Notes: a model not told the origin generated them from the letters alone. 37,655 nucleotides of DNA from Halobacteriales archaeon QS_4_66_20 (GCA_003021015.1 PXRK01000053.1:1-37655), one strand, 5' to 3'. Positions 16,855-24,642 are shown, numbered from the stretch's first letter. Numbers and translations are program-made.

Positions 16855-17385
16855 ATGGAGTTCGAGATCCTCGGCGACGAGGCCGACGGTCCGACGCTCG
16901 AACTGGACTACCGGGAGTTCGCCTACGCGGGCAAGTTCGTCATGTCCTCGACCGGCAAGAGCGTCGCCAGAGCCGACGGCGACGTCGTCGGCGCCGTCGC
17001 GTTCAGCGAGGACCACTCGGATCCCGGCGCGGTGCGGCTCCGCTACGTGACAGTCCGCGAGGACAGGCGCGGAGAGGGTGTCGGGGCGCGGCTACTGCGG
17101 TTCACCGCAGCGACGCTGACCGACTGGTACGGCCGGGTGCTGATTGCGGTCAACAACCCGATCGCCTACCAGTCGTGTTACCGCGCCGGCTTCGCGTTCA
17201 CCGGCGAGGAGACGGGGATCGCCGAACTGCTGCTCTCCTATGGCCCCGACGGGGATCGATCGACCGAGATGTTCCAAACCGGATTGCAAACGTTCGAGAC
17301 GAGGGATCTCCCAGAGGCCCAGCGCGCAGTGGTTGCGGATCACCGCGATGGAGAGCCACCGCCGGTCGTGGACGTGCCGGCGTAA
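16855..17385 (+). CDS. GNAT family N-acetyltransferase
   Basis: A 176-residue protein. The acetyl-CoA binding motif A is VRLRYVTVREDRRGEGVGARLL, with the R/Q-x-x-G-x-G/A signature as RRGEGVG, and motif B is ANNP-like (VNNPIAYQSCYRAGFAFTG). It would transfer an acetyl group to an unidentified amine. The C-terminal 50 residues (from about 125) extend beyond the minimal GNAT fold. A pyrimidine-rich leader precedes the start. No operon partner is evident; the next gene is convergent. Confidence 0.87.
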   Translation: MEFEILGDEADGPTLELDYREFAYAGKFVMSSTGKSVARADGDVVGAVAFSEDHSDPGAVRLRYVTVREDRRGEGVGARLLRFTAATLTDWYGRVLIAVNNPIAYQSCYRAGFAFTGEETGIAELLLSYGPDGDRSTEMFQTGLQTFETRDLPEAQRAVVADHRDGEPPPVVDVPA

Positions 17386-17414
17386 CGAACGGGAGGACAG
17401 AGCCGAACTGGCGG

Positions 17415-18245
17415 TCAGATCGCCGATTCGAACAGCCGCGAGTCGCAGTCCTCGCACGTGACCGCCGCCACGTCCTGTGTCGAACAGCAGGACTCGACGG
17501 TCTCCGTTTCGAAGGAGGGGACGCCACCACACTCCGGACACCGGTCGATGAACAGCCGCAGTCCGTTCAGCAACTGTCCGCGCGATTCGACGGCCAGCTC
17601 GTCCCAGCCGTCGTACTCCCGCGAGAGGGTCTGTGCTGCGCCGAGGTCGGCCAGAAACGCCGCCTCGGACTCCCAGCGGCCGACGACGGTTCCGTCGACG
17701 AACGCCTGGAACGCCCGTCCGTGTTCGGTGAACCGGACGTTCGCCTCCTCCAGGCCGAGCAGCGCCAGCAGGCGCTCCCGGCTGCCCTCGCTCTCGGCTT
17801 TCACCCGACCGATCTCCTCGAACCAGCTCTCCCTGAACGACGCCGTCAGACAGAGGTCCTCGCCCTCCTCGCAGGGCTCCAGCGCCCCGACGCCAAGCAG
17901 TTCCGCCTCCGGATCGATCTCGGTGTCGGCGGCGACGTTCGTTTGGACTTCGGGCTCCTTGCCGAACAGCCCCAGCAGCCACGGCGGGAAGTACTGTTTG
18001 GTCAACTCGGGTGTGCCCGGTACGAGGTACCCCCTGAGGTAGATCGCGCCCAGGCTACAGCCCAACAGGACGACACCCACCGCGAGCCCGGCGATCGGAC
18101 TCGTTACCTGGCTCACCCCGGCCACGGCGGCCACGCTCAGGGCGACGGCGATGATCGTGTTGACGACGGTGCAGGGCAGACACCGGTTCTCGCCGGTGTA
18201 CTCCGGCTGCTTGAGCCGAGCTAACGTGGCGCTCGTCGATGCCAT
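17415..18245 (-). CDS. Membrane protein with C-terminal zinc ribbon, function unknown
   Basis: A 276-residue protein starting at ATG 18245. Near the N-terminus a CLPC pair (ENRCLPCTVVNT) precedes two membrane helices (about residues 28-70). A long soluble region follows (FTEHGRAFQAFVDGTVVGRWE). The C-terminus carries a zinc-ribbon-like set: CPECGG, then CC and CEDCDS. The N-terminal CLPC before a helix recalls thiol-active membrane proteins (VKOR/DsbB-like) but the rest does not match them. I do not recognise the family. A longer in-frame start at 18284 is less likely. Confidence 0.75.
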   Translation of the reverse strand: MASTSATLARLKQPEYTGENRCLPCTVVNTIIAVALSVAAVAGVSQVTSPIAGLAVGVVLLGCSLGAIYLRGYLVPGTPELTKQYFPPWLLGLFGKEPEVQTNVAADTEIDPEAELLGVGALEPCEEGEDLCLTASFRESWFEEIGRVKAESEGSRERLLALLGLEEANVRFTEHGRAFQAFVDGTVVGRWESEAAFLADLGAAQTLSREYDGWDELAVESRGQLLNGLRLFIDRCPECGGVPSFETETVESCCSTQDVAAVTCEDCDSRLFESAI

Positions 18246-18351
18246 ACCTGGGGTGTAGACTGTCTCCCAGTTGAATGTTGCCACTGCGGTCCTCGTCCGG
18301 TGAGTCGGCGAGTGTCGGGAGATTCAAACCGCTTACCTCCCAACTGGGGGT

Positions 18352-19329
18352 ATGGGAAACGCTGACCTGCGGTCGCTGGCCGCCATCGAGGAGGTGCCGT
18401 TCGATTCGCTGGCAGGGTCGGTTGTCGCCGTAGACGCCCACAACTGGCTCTACCGGTACCTGACGACGACCGTCAGGTGGACCGACGAGGAGATCTACAC
18501 GACCGACGACGGGATGGAGGTCGCCAACCTCGTCGGCGTCGTCCAGGGGCTACCGAAGTTCTTCGAGCACGACCTGACGCCGGCCTTCGTCTTCGACGGC
18601 GCGGTGACCGACCTCAAGGCCGAGGAGGTCGACCGCCGCCGGGAGCAGCGCGAGCAGTACGAGGAGGATCTGGCTGAGGCACGCGAACGCGGCGATGGGA
18701 TTGCCGTCGCTCGCCTGGAGTCGCGAACCCAGCGGCTGACCGACGTCATCATCGAGACGACCCGCGAACTGCTCGAACTGCTCGACGTGCCGATCGTCGA
18801 CGCCCCCGCGGAGGGCGAGTCCCAGTGTGCGCACATGGCCAGACAGGGCGCCGTCGACTACGCGGGGACCGAGGATTACGACGCGCTGCTGTTCGGCGCG
18901 CCGCTGACGCTGCGACAGCTCACCAGCACGGGCGATCCGGAGCTGATGGACTTCGAGGCGACGCTGGAAAAGCACGGCCTGACCTGGGAACAGCTGGTCG
19001 ACGCGGCCATCCTCATCGGGACCGATTTCAACGAGGGCATCTCGGGCATCGGCCCGAAAACGGCCATCAAACTCCTCCAGGAGCACGGCGACCTCTGGGG
19101 CGCGCTGGAGGCCAGAGACGAGCATATCGAGGGCGCAGACAGGCTCCGGAACCTGTTTCTCGACCCGCCGGTCACGGATGTCTCCGTCGACGCGGAGGTC
19201 GAACCGGACGTCGATGCGGCCCGCCAGTTCGTCGTCGACACCTGGCAGGTCGACCCCGACGAGGTCGCCCGAGGGTTCGAGCGCATCGAGGACGCGATGG
19301 TCCAGACGGGACTCGAGGACTGGACCTGA
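18352..19329 (+). CDS. fen: Flap endonuclease 1
   Basis: A 325-residue structure-specific nuclease that removes 5' flaps in Okazaki fragment maturation and repair. The metal-binding acids are visible at Asp28 ([11 protein letters not shown]), Asp82 (FVFDG), Glu154/Glu156 ([10 protein letters not shown]), Asp175/Asp177 ([12 protein letters not shown]) and Asp225 ([18 protein letters not shown], with the helix-2-turn-helix). The C-terminus QTGLEDWT resembles a PCNA-interacting box but ends in Thr instead of the usual Phe. The start ATG at 18352 has a TATA-like element about 24 nt upstream. The next gene starts 2 nt after the stop. Confidence 0.96.
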   Translation: MGNADLRSLAAIEEVPFDSLAGSVVAVDAHNWLYRYLTTTVRWTDEEIYTTDDGMEVANLVGVVQGLPKFFEHDLTPAFVFDGAVTDLKAEEVDRRREQREQYEEDLAEARERGDGIAVARLESRTQRLTDVIIETTRELLELLDVPIVDAPAEGESQCAHMARQGAVDYAGTEDYDALLFGAPLTLRQLTSTGDPELMDFEATLEKHGLTWEQLVDAAILIGTDFNEGISGIGPKTAIKLLQEHGDLWGALEARDEHIEGADRLRNLFLDPPVTDVSVDAEVEPDVDAARQFVVDTWQVDPDEVARGFERIEDAMVQTGLEDWT

Positions 19330-19331
19330 AC

Positions 19332-19769
19332 ATGGACCTGGAACCGTACGACCACGTCAGGCCGACAGTCGACGGGGAGTACGAGCCGGGCATCTACCGG
19401 GTGGTCGGCACGGACGGGGACAGCGTCACGCTGCTCAGGGTCGGAGACAGCGACGGACACAGAGTGTCTTCCGGCACCGTCGTTGGGGTTTCAAGCGACG
19501 AGCTCGACGCGTTCGAGCCGGCCGAGAACCCCGACGGGAACCGCCCGCTGGGCGCCAGACTCGTGTCCCTGCCAGCGACGGTGGGCTGGTCGTTCGTCGC
19601 GTTCGGCCAGCAACTCGCCGCACGACCGCTCCCGGCCGCCGCCGCGCTGGCCCTGTTCGCCGTCGGATTGGTCGGTGAGAGCACTCTCGGACTCCGGGAG
19701 CCGCTCGCGACGGTGATCGCACTCGTCGGCGCGCTCGCGCTCACCCTGCTCGGGAGCGGCCGGCTGTAG
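19332..19769 (+). CDS. Haloarchaeal membrane protein co-transcribed with fen, function unknown
   Basis: A 145-residue protein starting two bases after the fen stop, so it is probably co-expressed. Residues 1-65 are soluble and acidic (EPGIYRVVGTDGDSVTLLRV, VGVSSDELDAFEPAENPDGN), resembling a small beta domain. The rest has two or three membrane helices (LPAAAALALFAVGLVGEST, LATVIALVGALALTLLGSG). Codon use is typical of real genes here. No function can be assigned; the link to FEN1 may be only positional. Confidence 0.75.
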   Translation: MDLEPYDHVRPTVDGEYEPGIYRVVGTDGDSVTLLRVGDSDGHRVSSGTVVGVSSDELDAFEPAENPDGNRPLGARLVSLPATVGWSFVAFGQQLAARPLPAAAALALFAVGLVGESTLGLREPLATVIALVGALALTLLGSGRL

Positions 19770-19819
19770 CGCCGGCTGTGGTCACGCCCTATTCAGATTC
19801 CCCTCGTCGCCTTCCTGAA

Positions 19820-19868
19820 GCCCACGAATTGTGACTCCCCGGCGGTAACGAGTCCCAACAATCACTAT
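19820..19868 (-). repeat. Partial copy of the 111-bp hairpin element
   Basis: Read on the minus strand from 19868, the first 29 nt match the left arm of the copy at 33341 at 26 of 29 positions (ATAGTGATTGTTGGGACTCG, then TTACCGCCG). The next stretch, GGAGTCACA, matches the opposite arm of that copy. The other terminal repeat is missing, so this is a broken or rearranged copy. Confidence 0.55.
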
Positions 19869-19881
19869 CACAGTAATACCG

Positions 19882-20439
19882 TCAGGAGTCCTTGCGCTTG
19901 ACGACGTCACCGAGCGTGTACTCGCCGCCCGACGAGTCGCTCTCCCACTCGGTGTCGTCGTCGGCAGCACCGGCCGAGAGGTCGATGTCGAGTTCCCGTT
20001 CGAGCTTGCGCTGGAGTTCGTCCGTCGGCAGCGTCTCGCCGTGTTCGAGCTTGCGGATGTAGCTCGCCTTCTCGTTGAGTTTCTTCGCGAGCTCCTCCTG
20101 GCTGAGCCCGGCTTTCTCGCGCCCGTCGCGGATTCGGCTGTCGTACTCTTGTGCGATCTCCTCGATGTCGTCGAACATGTCGCTCCGGCGTCCCCCGCCC
20201 GAGGCCGACGACCCCGACGACGAACTGCTCGCGGTGCCGGACGAGCTGCTGGACGATCCGCCGGAGGAGCTGCTGCCCGAGGAACTCGTCGAGTACTTCG
20301 TCGACGAACTGGATTCGGACTCGGTCCGGATCTCGGTCCCGAAGTCAGTGCACGCGTCACAGACGTCGAGTTCGGCTCCTTCGATCTTGACGCGGTTCGG
20401 GTTGGACGTCTCGGTCCCGCACATCTCACACTGGACCAT
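19882..20439 (-). CDS. mbf1: Multiprotein bridging factor 1 (archaeal MBF1)
   Basis: A 185-residue protein. The N-terminal zinc ribbon has Cys4/Cys7 and Cys27/Cys30 (CEMCGTE, CDACTDF). The XRE-type helix-turn-helix spans about residues 107-140 (GLSQEELAKKLNEKASYIRKLEHGE). Archaeal MBF1 is linked to ribosome function and quality control as well as transcription. Between the domains is a Ser/Gly-only linker of about 40 residues (42-83), longer than is typical. The ATG at 20439 is supported by a TATA box 27 nt upstream. An upstream ATG at 20460 would lie at the transcription start and is unlikely. Confidence 0.93.
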   Translation of the reverse strand: MVQCEMCGTETSNPNRVKIEGAELDVCDACTDFGTEIRTESESSSSTKYSTSSSGSSSSGGSSSSSSGTASSSSSGSSASGGGRRSDMFDDIEEIAQEYDSRIRDGREKAGLSQEELAKKLNEKASYIRKLEHGETLPTDELQRKLERELDIDLSAGAADDDTEWESDSSGGEYTLGDVVKRKDS

Positions 20440-20462
20440 ACAGCGTGTAGCGCGGCCCATCG

Positions 20463-20469
20463 CTTAAAG
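20463..20469 (-). promoter_or_regulatory. TATA-like box of mbf1
   Basis: CTTTAAG is centred 27 nt before the ATG at 20439, consistent with a leaderless mRNA starting at that codon. Confidence 0.55.
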
Positions 20470-20540
20470 GATGTGCCGTCCTGTCGGCTCGTCGTTCATC
20501 CGCGCCCTCATCACCCGGACAGGCCACGTCGGACGGCGGC

Positions 20541-21149
20541 CTATCGTAGATCCCGCATCGCGTAGTAGAACCGCTGGAGTGCGGTGAGGTGTCCGACGAC
20601 CGCGAAGATCACGAGCAGCCAGCCGACCGCGGTCAGCCCCAGGGCCGTCGCGTCGATGACCGCGGCGACGGTCGCACCGACGCCGATCAGCGCCAGCCGG
20701 TCCGCGCGGCCGAGTAGCCCGCCGTACACCCTGTCGAGCCCGACTGCCTGGGCCTGCGTGCCCAGGTACGAGGTCATCAGGACGCCGGTGATCGCCGCCA
20801 GCCCCAGCGCGTACTGCCCCACGCCGGCGGCCAGCCCGCTGATGATCAGGATGTCAGCGTAGCGGTCGAGCACGTGATCCAGCAGGTCACCGGCGTCGGA
20901 CTGGCTGTCCAGCTCTCGCGCCAGCGCGCCGTCGAGCAGGTCGAAGATCCCGTTCCACAGCACCAGAACCGCCCCGAGCAGGTACAGCAGCCGCAGCTCC
21001 GCGGCGAGCGCGAACGCAACACCAGCGCCGACCGCCGTCAGGAGGGCGAGCACGCTCACGGCATCCGGCGTCAGGCCGAGCCGCTTCGCGCCCGCCACGA
21101 ACGGATCCAGCAGGCGTTCTGCGACCGGCCGGAGCGTATCCAGCGTCAT
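20541..21149 (-). CDS. CDP-alcohol phosphatidyltransferase (archaeal phospholipid synthesis)
   Basis: A 202-residue integral membrane enzyme with about six helices. The full signature D-x2-DG-x2-AR-x8-G-x3-D-x3-D is present: Asp70, Asp73, Gly87, Asp91 and Asp95 in DLLDGALAREL and GDLLDHVLDRYAD. It joins a CDP-archaeol-type donor with a polar head-group alcohol. Archaetidylinositol phosphate or archaetidylglycerol phosphate synthesis are both possible; the acceptor is not readable. It is the last gene of the hisC operon, 15 nt after the NTPase gene. Confidence 0.92.
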   Translation of the reverse strand: MTLDTLRPVAERLLDPFVAGAKRLGLTPDAVSVLALLTAVGAGVAFALAAELRLLYLLGAVLVLWNGIFDLLDGALARELDSQSDAGDLLDHVLDRYADILIISGLAAGVGQYALGLAAITGVLMTSYLGTQAQAVGLDRVYGGLLGRADRLALIGVGATVAAVIDATALGLTAVGWLLVIFAVVGHLTALQRFYYAMRDLR

Positions 21150-21164
21150 CCATCCGGACGGTTC

Positions 21165-21671
21165 TCACAAGTAGTCGATAAAGGACACGGTCCCGGCCTG
21201 CGGGTCCCGCGACCCCTCGATGACTGCCTCGATCGCAGACGCGACTTCAGCCGGCGTCAGGCCCGTCGTGTCGATCTCGTAGATCCGATCCTGGCCGTGG
21301 TTCTCGACGGCCTCGCCCAGAATGACGTCCAGCGCCTCGCTCTCCGCGTTCTCGGCGACCGAAGCCGGTGATTTCTCGCGCGACCGAAGCCGGCGTTCGA
21401 TCTCCTCGGGATGGCAGCGCAACACGACAACCCGGTCGGCGTCGAACTGGTGGGCGAGGTGCGATTCGAAGACGACGTCATTGCGCCCGTCCAGCCATTC
21501 AGCGACGGCATCGACGTCCGCAATGGCGGAGTCCCGTTCGTCGTCGTGGCCGACAGTGAGGCCCTCCGATCGGATGACGTCGTTGAGATGAACCACCGAT
21601 AGCTCGGTGTCCAGTTGGTCAGTTGCAGCCGTCTTTCCGGTCCCGGGCGTCCCGGTGACCGCGACTTTCAC
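21165..21671 (-). CDS. Adenylate kinase-like NTPase (Fap7/hCINAP type)
   Basis: A 168-residue P-loop protein. Walker A is VAVTGTPGTGKT (residues 7-14), followed by ELSVVHLNDVI, DVVFESHLAHQF and VVVLRCHPEEIERRLRSR, the pattern of the Fap7/AK6 group. These have adenylate kinase activity and act in late small-subunit ribosome maturation. It overlaps the hisC stop by four bases (ATGA) and is followed by the phosphatidyltransferase. The operon mixes unrelated functions, as often seen in haloarchaea. The haloarchaeal protein may be mainly a ribosome factor. Confidence 0.9.
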   Translation of the reverse strand: MKVAVTGTPGTGKTAATDQLDTELSVVHLNDVIRSEGLTVGHDDERDSAIADVDAVAEWLDGRNDVVFESHLAHQFDADRVVVLRCHPEEIERRLRSREKSPASVAENAESEALDVILGEAVENHGQDRIYEIDTTGLTPAEVASAIEAVIEGSRDPQAGTVSFIDYL

Positions 21672-22741
21672 TCGGCCAGCACCTCGTTGATCGTCTCGAC
21701 AGCCCGCCGGGTGTCCTCGCGAGTGCCACAGGAGATCCGCACGCAGTCGTCCAGCCCGAAGCTCGAACAGTCCCTGACGATGACGCCGGCTTCCTGGGTC
21801 GCCTCCGCGACGGCCCCTGCGTCGCCGACTTCGGCCAGGACGAAGTTACCGCCGCTCTCCCAGGTGCGCGCGTTCAGGTGCTCGTGCATGTACTCGCGTG
21901 CCCACTGCACCGTCTCGACGGTCTGCTCGACGTGCTCCCGGTCGTCCAGGGCGGCCAGCCCCGCGTGACAGGCCAGCGTACTTACGGCGAACGGAGTGTT
22001 GACTCGGTCGTAGGCCTCCGCCCACGCGGTCGGGACGAGTCCGTACCCCAGCCGCATCCCGGCCAGCCCGTACGCTTTCGAGAACGTCCGCAGGATGGTG
22101 ACGTCCTCGCGCTCGTCGATCAGGTCCCGTGCTGACGGTCGATCAGTGAACTCGCCGTACGCCTCGTCGACGACGGTCAGTGTCTCGTCGTCCGTCCCCT
22201 CGGCGACGGCTCGCATCTCGGACAGCGTCAGTTCCGAGCCCGTGGGGTTGTGCGGCGTCGTGAGGTAGATGATCCGGTGGCCGTCGTACGCGTCGAGGAC
22301 GTCCCCGGGGCGCTGCTCGAAGTCACCATCGCGCGTGATCGGATACTGGTCGACAGTCGCGCCGTGGTACCGGGCACTCATCGGGTAGTACGCGAATCCA
22401 GGGTCCGGAACGAGGACGCTATCGCCTTCCGCCAGGAACGCTCGTCCGAGATAGTTGAGAAACCCGTCGCCGCCGGGGCAGAGCCACACCTGCTGGGGGT
22501 CGGCATCCCACGTGTTGGCGATGGCTTCGGTGAGGTCAGTGTGGACTGCTTTCGGGTAGGTGTAGACGCTCTCGGCGTGCGAGCGGATCGCGTCGACGGC
22601 CCGCGGGCTGGGGCCGAACGGGTTCTCGTTCGAGGAGAGTTTGACCAGGCTCTCGGGGTCGAGGCCCAGGTCCCGTGCCACTTCTTCGATCCCGCGCCCC
22701 GCCCGGTAGGGAACGTGGGCAGAGAGGTCCCGCGTGTTCAT
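21668..22741 (-). CDS. hisC: Histidinol-phosphate aminotransferase
   Basis: A 357-residue fold-type I PLP enzyme of histidine synthesis. The PLP lysine is Lys222 in TFSKAYGLAGMRLGYG, the cofactor-binding Asp is Asp192 in VVDEAYGEF, and KLSSNENPFGPSP and TTPHNPTGSE are typical of HisC. It converts imidazole-acetol phosphate and glutamate to histidinol phosphate. The ATG at 22741 is fixed by a TATA element 27 nt upstream. It leads a three-gene operon with the NTPase and phosphatidyltransferase genes. Confidence 0.95.
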   Translation of the reverse strand: MNTRDLSAHVPYRAGRGIEEVARDLGLDPESLVKLSSNENPFGPSPRAVDAIRSHAESVYTYPKAVHTDLTEAIANTWDADPQQVWLCPGGDGFLNYLGRAFLAEGDSVLVPDPGFAYYPMSARYHGATVDQYPITRDGDFEQRPGDVLDAYDGHRIIYLTTPHNPTGSELTLSEMRAVAEGTDDETLTVVDEAYGEFTDRPSARDLIDEREDVTILRTFSKAYGLAGMRLGYGLVPTAWAEAYDRVNTPFAVSTLACHAGLAALDDREHVEQTVETVQWAREYMHEHLNARTWESGGNFVLAEVGDAGAVAEATQEAGVIVRDCSSFGLDDCVRISCGTREDTRRAVETINEVLAE

Positions 22742-22764
22742 GCGAGAGGATTTGCGCCAGGCGT

Positions 22765-22770
22765 CTTAAG
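22765..22770 (-). promoter_or_regulatory. TATA-like box of the hisC operon
   Basis: CTTAAG is centred 27 nt upstream of the hisC ATG at 22741, implying a leaderless operon transcript. Confidence 0.55.
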
Positions 22771-22838
22771 GGTGCTCATCAGCACGGACTTCGGCAAGAC
22801 GGTAACGGTTTTGACGGCGGACGACAATCCCCCCGGTA

Positions 22839-22911
22839 GGGCGTGTGGCCTAGCGGATAGGGCGAGGGGTTCCTAACCCCTCGATCGCGGGTTCGAATCC
22901 CGCCACGCCCG
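22839..22911 (+). tRNA. tRNA-Arg (anticodon CCT)
   Basis: A complete 73-nt cloverleaf. Acceptor strands GGGCGTG and CACGCCC pair, with discriminator G at 22911. The D arm is GCC..GGGC, the anticodon stem AGGGG/CCCCT encloses loop TTCCTAA with anticodon CCT, and the T arm holds GTTCGAATCC. It reads AGG codons. There is no intron and CCA is not encoded. The 3' part is repeated 97 bp downstream, which marks it as a probable integration target. Confidence 0.96.
22888..22911 (+). repeat. tRNA-Arg 3' end, first copy of a 24-bp direct repeat
   Basis: The final 24 bases of the tRNA (T arm and acceptor 3' strand) recur exactly at 22985-23008. Such repeats arise when an integrase recombines at a tRNA 3' end. 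Confidence 0.8.
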
Positions 22912-22984
22912 TGCAGCGACCGAAGGGAGCGAACCGGCATGGCAGGATTCGAAGCACGCGAGACGAGCGATGCGAGTCTCGCAC

Positions 22985-23008
22985 CGGGTTCGAATCCCGC
23001 CACGCCCG
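22985..23008 (+). repeat. Duplicated tRNA-Arg 3' end (att-like site)
   Basis: This is an exact copy of 22888-22911, preceded by a hairpin (GCGAGAC, then GTCTCGC, around 22962-22983). It lacks a 5' tRNA half and cannot form a tRNA. The 73 bp between the copies contain no gene, so if an element integrated here it has been lost or lies beyond the right copy. Confidence 0.75.
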
Positions 23009-23058
23009 CTATCGTGTCGAGCGACAGCGAGACCGATAGCTATACAGCCAGACGTGAT

Positions 23059-23520
23059 TCACTCCCGGTCGATCGGTGAGCGAACGACTTCCTTCTGGGC
23101 GTGGCCCTCGCGGGTTCCCTTGACAGTGTAGGCGAACTCGTAGTCACCAGTGCCGTCTCGATCCTCGATCACGAGCCGACGCACCGAGTGTTCGACGACG
23201 GCGAGTCCCCGGGAGTCGGCGGCGTAGGGTGTCGTTTGAACCAGCAACTCCTCGTCCTCGTCCGTGACCATCCTGAAATGATCCGGCAGCGAGATCTCTG
23301 CGCGTCCGTCCTCGAGTTGTGCGACACCGGACGTCTCAGTGCGCGCGACGGGTGCTTCGGGGGCCGTGTAGACGACCTCCCGCCGTCCAGCGTCCGTCGA
23401 GACTGCCTCGACGAAGTGTTTCGTCCCGCTGACCTCGATGTTCCCGTCGATCTGAACGGCGTCCGTCCCGAAGACGACGTTACTCGTCCCGTCGTTCTCC
23501 TCGTGCGTTCCGAGCACCAT
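23059..23520 (-). CDS. Protein with a phage tail/fibre-like C-terminal domain, 5' end frameshifted
   Basis: A 153-residue frame from ATG 23520. The beta-rich sequence (VSGTKHFVEAVSTD, VVYTAPEAPVARTETSGVAQLE, ISLPDHFRMVTDEDEEL, GLAVVEHS, GDYEFAYTVKGTREGHAQKEVV) resembles a C-terminal domain found in bacterial and phage proteins with tail-fibre-like architecture. The match is by pattern memory and is uncertain. Coding-like sequence continues in frame upstream (QRHIRDQEADRDDYEPKAG, then VVYLGDGTDWTAE) with no start codon, so 23520 is probably not the true start; see the fragment at 23521-23683. The gene borders the tRNA-Arg repeat, hinting at a viral origin. Confidence 0.6.
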   Translation of the reverse strand: MVLGTHEENDGTSNVVFGTDAVQIDGNIEVSGTKHFVEAVSTDAGRREVVYTAPEAPVARTETSGVAQLEDGRAEISLPDHFRMVTDEDEELLVQTTPYAADSRGLAVVEHSVRRLVIEDRDGTGDYEFAYTVKGTREGHAQKEVVRSPIDRE

Positions 23521-23683
23521 CTCCGCCGTCCAGTCGGTGCCGTCCCCCAGATATACGACGCCGGTATCCGTCGCGACGAACTTCGCTCCCGCTTTCGGCT
23601 CGTAGTCGTCTCTGTCGGCCTCCTGATCCCGGATGTGGCGTTGCGCCCTCCCTTCCTGTTGATACGATTGGGTAATCCGGCAT
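23521..23683 (-). pseudogene. Out-of-frame 5' portion of the tail/fibre-like gene
   Basis: From ATG 23683 the minus strand reads MPDYPIVSTGRE in one frame. After a GGGAGGG run near 23645 the coding-like sequence moves to the frame of the downstream gene (QRHIRDQEADRDDY, KFVATDTGVVYLGDGTDW). Deleting one G would join them into about 207 residues. A TATA-like GTTAAAC (23712-23718) sits about 31 nt before the ATG. The shift may be a real mutation, a recoding event or a sequencing error. Confidence 0.5.
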
Positions 23684-23718
23684 CGCGGGCGCAGCTACTC
23701 TCCCAGTTCGGTTTAACA

Positions 23719-23726
23719 TTTATTTT
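23719..23726 (+). promoter_or_regulatory. TATA-like box of the PaaI-type thioesterase
   Basis: TTTATTTT is centred about 27 nt before the ATG at 23749, supporting a leaderless start. The divergent gene has its own AT-rich element just beside it. Confidence 0.5.
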
Positions 23727-23748
23727 CACACCCCACAATCGGGCGGAC

Positions 23749-24186
23749 ATGGAACTGACCGAGTTGTTCAATCAGATGCCGTTCGTCGAGCACCTGGGTA
23801 TCGAAGTGACGGAGGCCGGGAGCGGCTACGCCGAGGCACGGCTCCCGTTCAGCGAGGAGCTCAGGTCTCACCACTCCGGGGCAGTCGCACACGGCGGCGC
23901 GACGTACGCGCTGGCGGACACCGCCGGCGGGGCCGCAGTAATCTCGATCGTTGGTGACGTCACGCCGACTGTCGATATGCGCATCGAGTACCTTTCACCG
24001 GCGACGACGGACCTGCTCGCGACCGCGGAGGTGATCCGGAACGGGTCGAGTCTCGCGATCGCCCACGTCGAGGTCCACGACGCCGAGGGCACGCGTGTCG
24101 CGACGGCCCAGGGGACCTACAAGGCCAGCGGCCAGGGGGAAAAGACCCCGTGGGGGCCCGACGCCGACGAGGTCCGTGACGGCTGA
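23749..24186 (+). CDS. PaaI-like hotdog-fold thioesterase
   Basis: A 145-residue hotdog protein: MPFVEHLGIEVTEAGSGYAEARLPFSEEL, then AVAHGGATYALADTAGGAA with the HGG loop and acidic residue typical of PaaI/HGG-motif thioesterases, then VDMRIEYLSPA. It should hydrolyse acyl- or aryl-CoA thioesters. The start is supported by its TATA element. It is followed 72 nt later by a MaoC-like gene and then by the convergent Liv transporter/acyl-CoA synthetase operon, which suggests shared acyl-CoA metabolism. Confidence 0.9.
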   Translation: MELTELFNQMPFVEHLGIEVTEAGSGYAEARLPFSEELRSHHSGAVAHGGATYALADTAGGAAVISIVGDVTPTVDMRIEYLSPATTDLLATAEVIRNGSSLAIAHVEVHDAEGTRVATAQGTYKASGQGEKTPWGPDADEVRDG

Positions 24187-24258
24187 CCCGAACCTGTTCG
24201 ATGGGGCTCTCACCAGTGCGATTTTACCCGGCTGGCGACAACACGGGGGCGAGACACG

Positions 24259-24642
24259 ATGGAGAAACTGAGTGAAGGCGCGACGCACACGTTCGAGCGG
24301 ACATTCACGAGGGAGGACGTGCGACAGTTCGCGGCGGTGTCGGGGGACACCCAGGAGCGACACACCGAACCCGACGAGGACGGGCGTCTGATGGTCCACG
24401 GGCTGCTCACAGCGACGCTCCCGACGAAGATTGGCGGGGATCTGGAGGTCCTCGCGCACACGATGGAGTTCGAGTTCCGCAAACCAGTCTACACTGGCGA
24501 AACGATCGGCTGTACCTGGACGATGGAACGGGTCGAGAAGCAAGGCGATGGATACGAGATCACCGCCGATGTCGTCTGCGAGCGCGGTGACGATGTAGTT
24601 CTAACCGCAACCGTCGACGGCCTCGTCCGGGACGATTCTTGA
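24259..24642 (+). CDS. MaoC-like hotdog dehydratase/hydratase
   Basis: A 127-residue protein with the single-hotdog MaoC pattern: FTREDVRQFAAVSGDTQERHTE near the hydratase signature (SGD..E.H), then GRLMVHGLLTATLPTKIGGD and FEFRKPVYTGETIGC. In classical (R)-enoyl-CoA hydratases the segment is SGDxNPxH with catalytic Asp and His. Here the Asp and a His remain but NP is replaced by QE. Enoyl-CoA hydration or a related thioester reaction is likely. A TATA-like ATTTTACC lies about 33 nt before the ATG. Confidence 0.85.
   Translation: MEKLSEGATHTFERTFTREDVRQFAAVSGDTQERHTEPDEDGRLMVHGLLTATLPTKIGGDLEVLAHTMEFEFRKPVYTGETIGCTWTMERVEKQGDGYEITADVVCERGDDVVLTATVDGLVRDDS

Noticed and set aside
22912..23008. 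A second tRNA gene downstream of tRNA-Arg.
   Set aside because: Only the T arm and 3' acceptor strand are present; no matching 5' acceptor, D arm or anticodon arm can be drawn.
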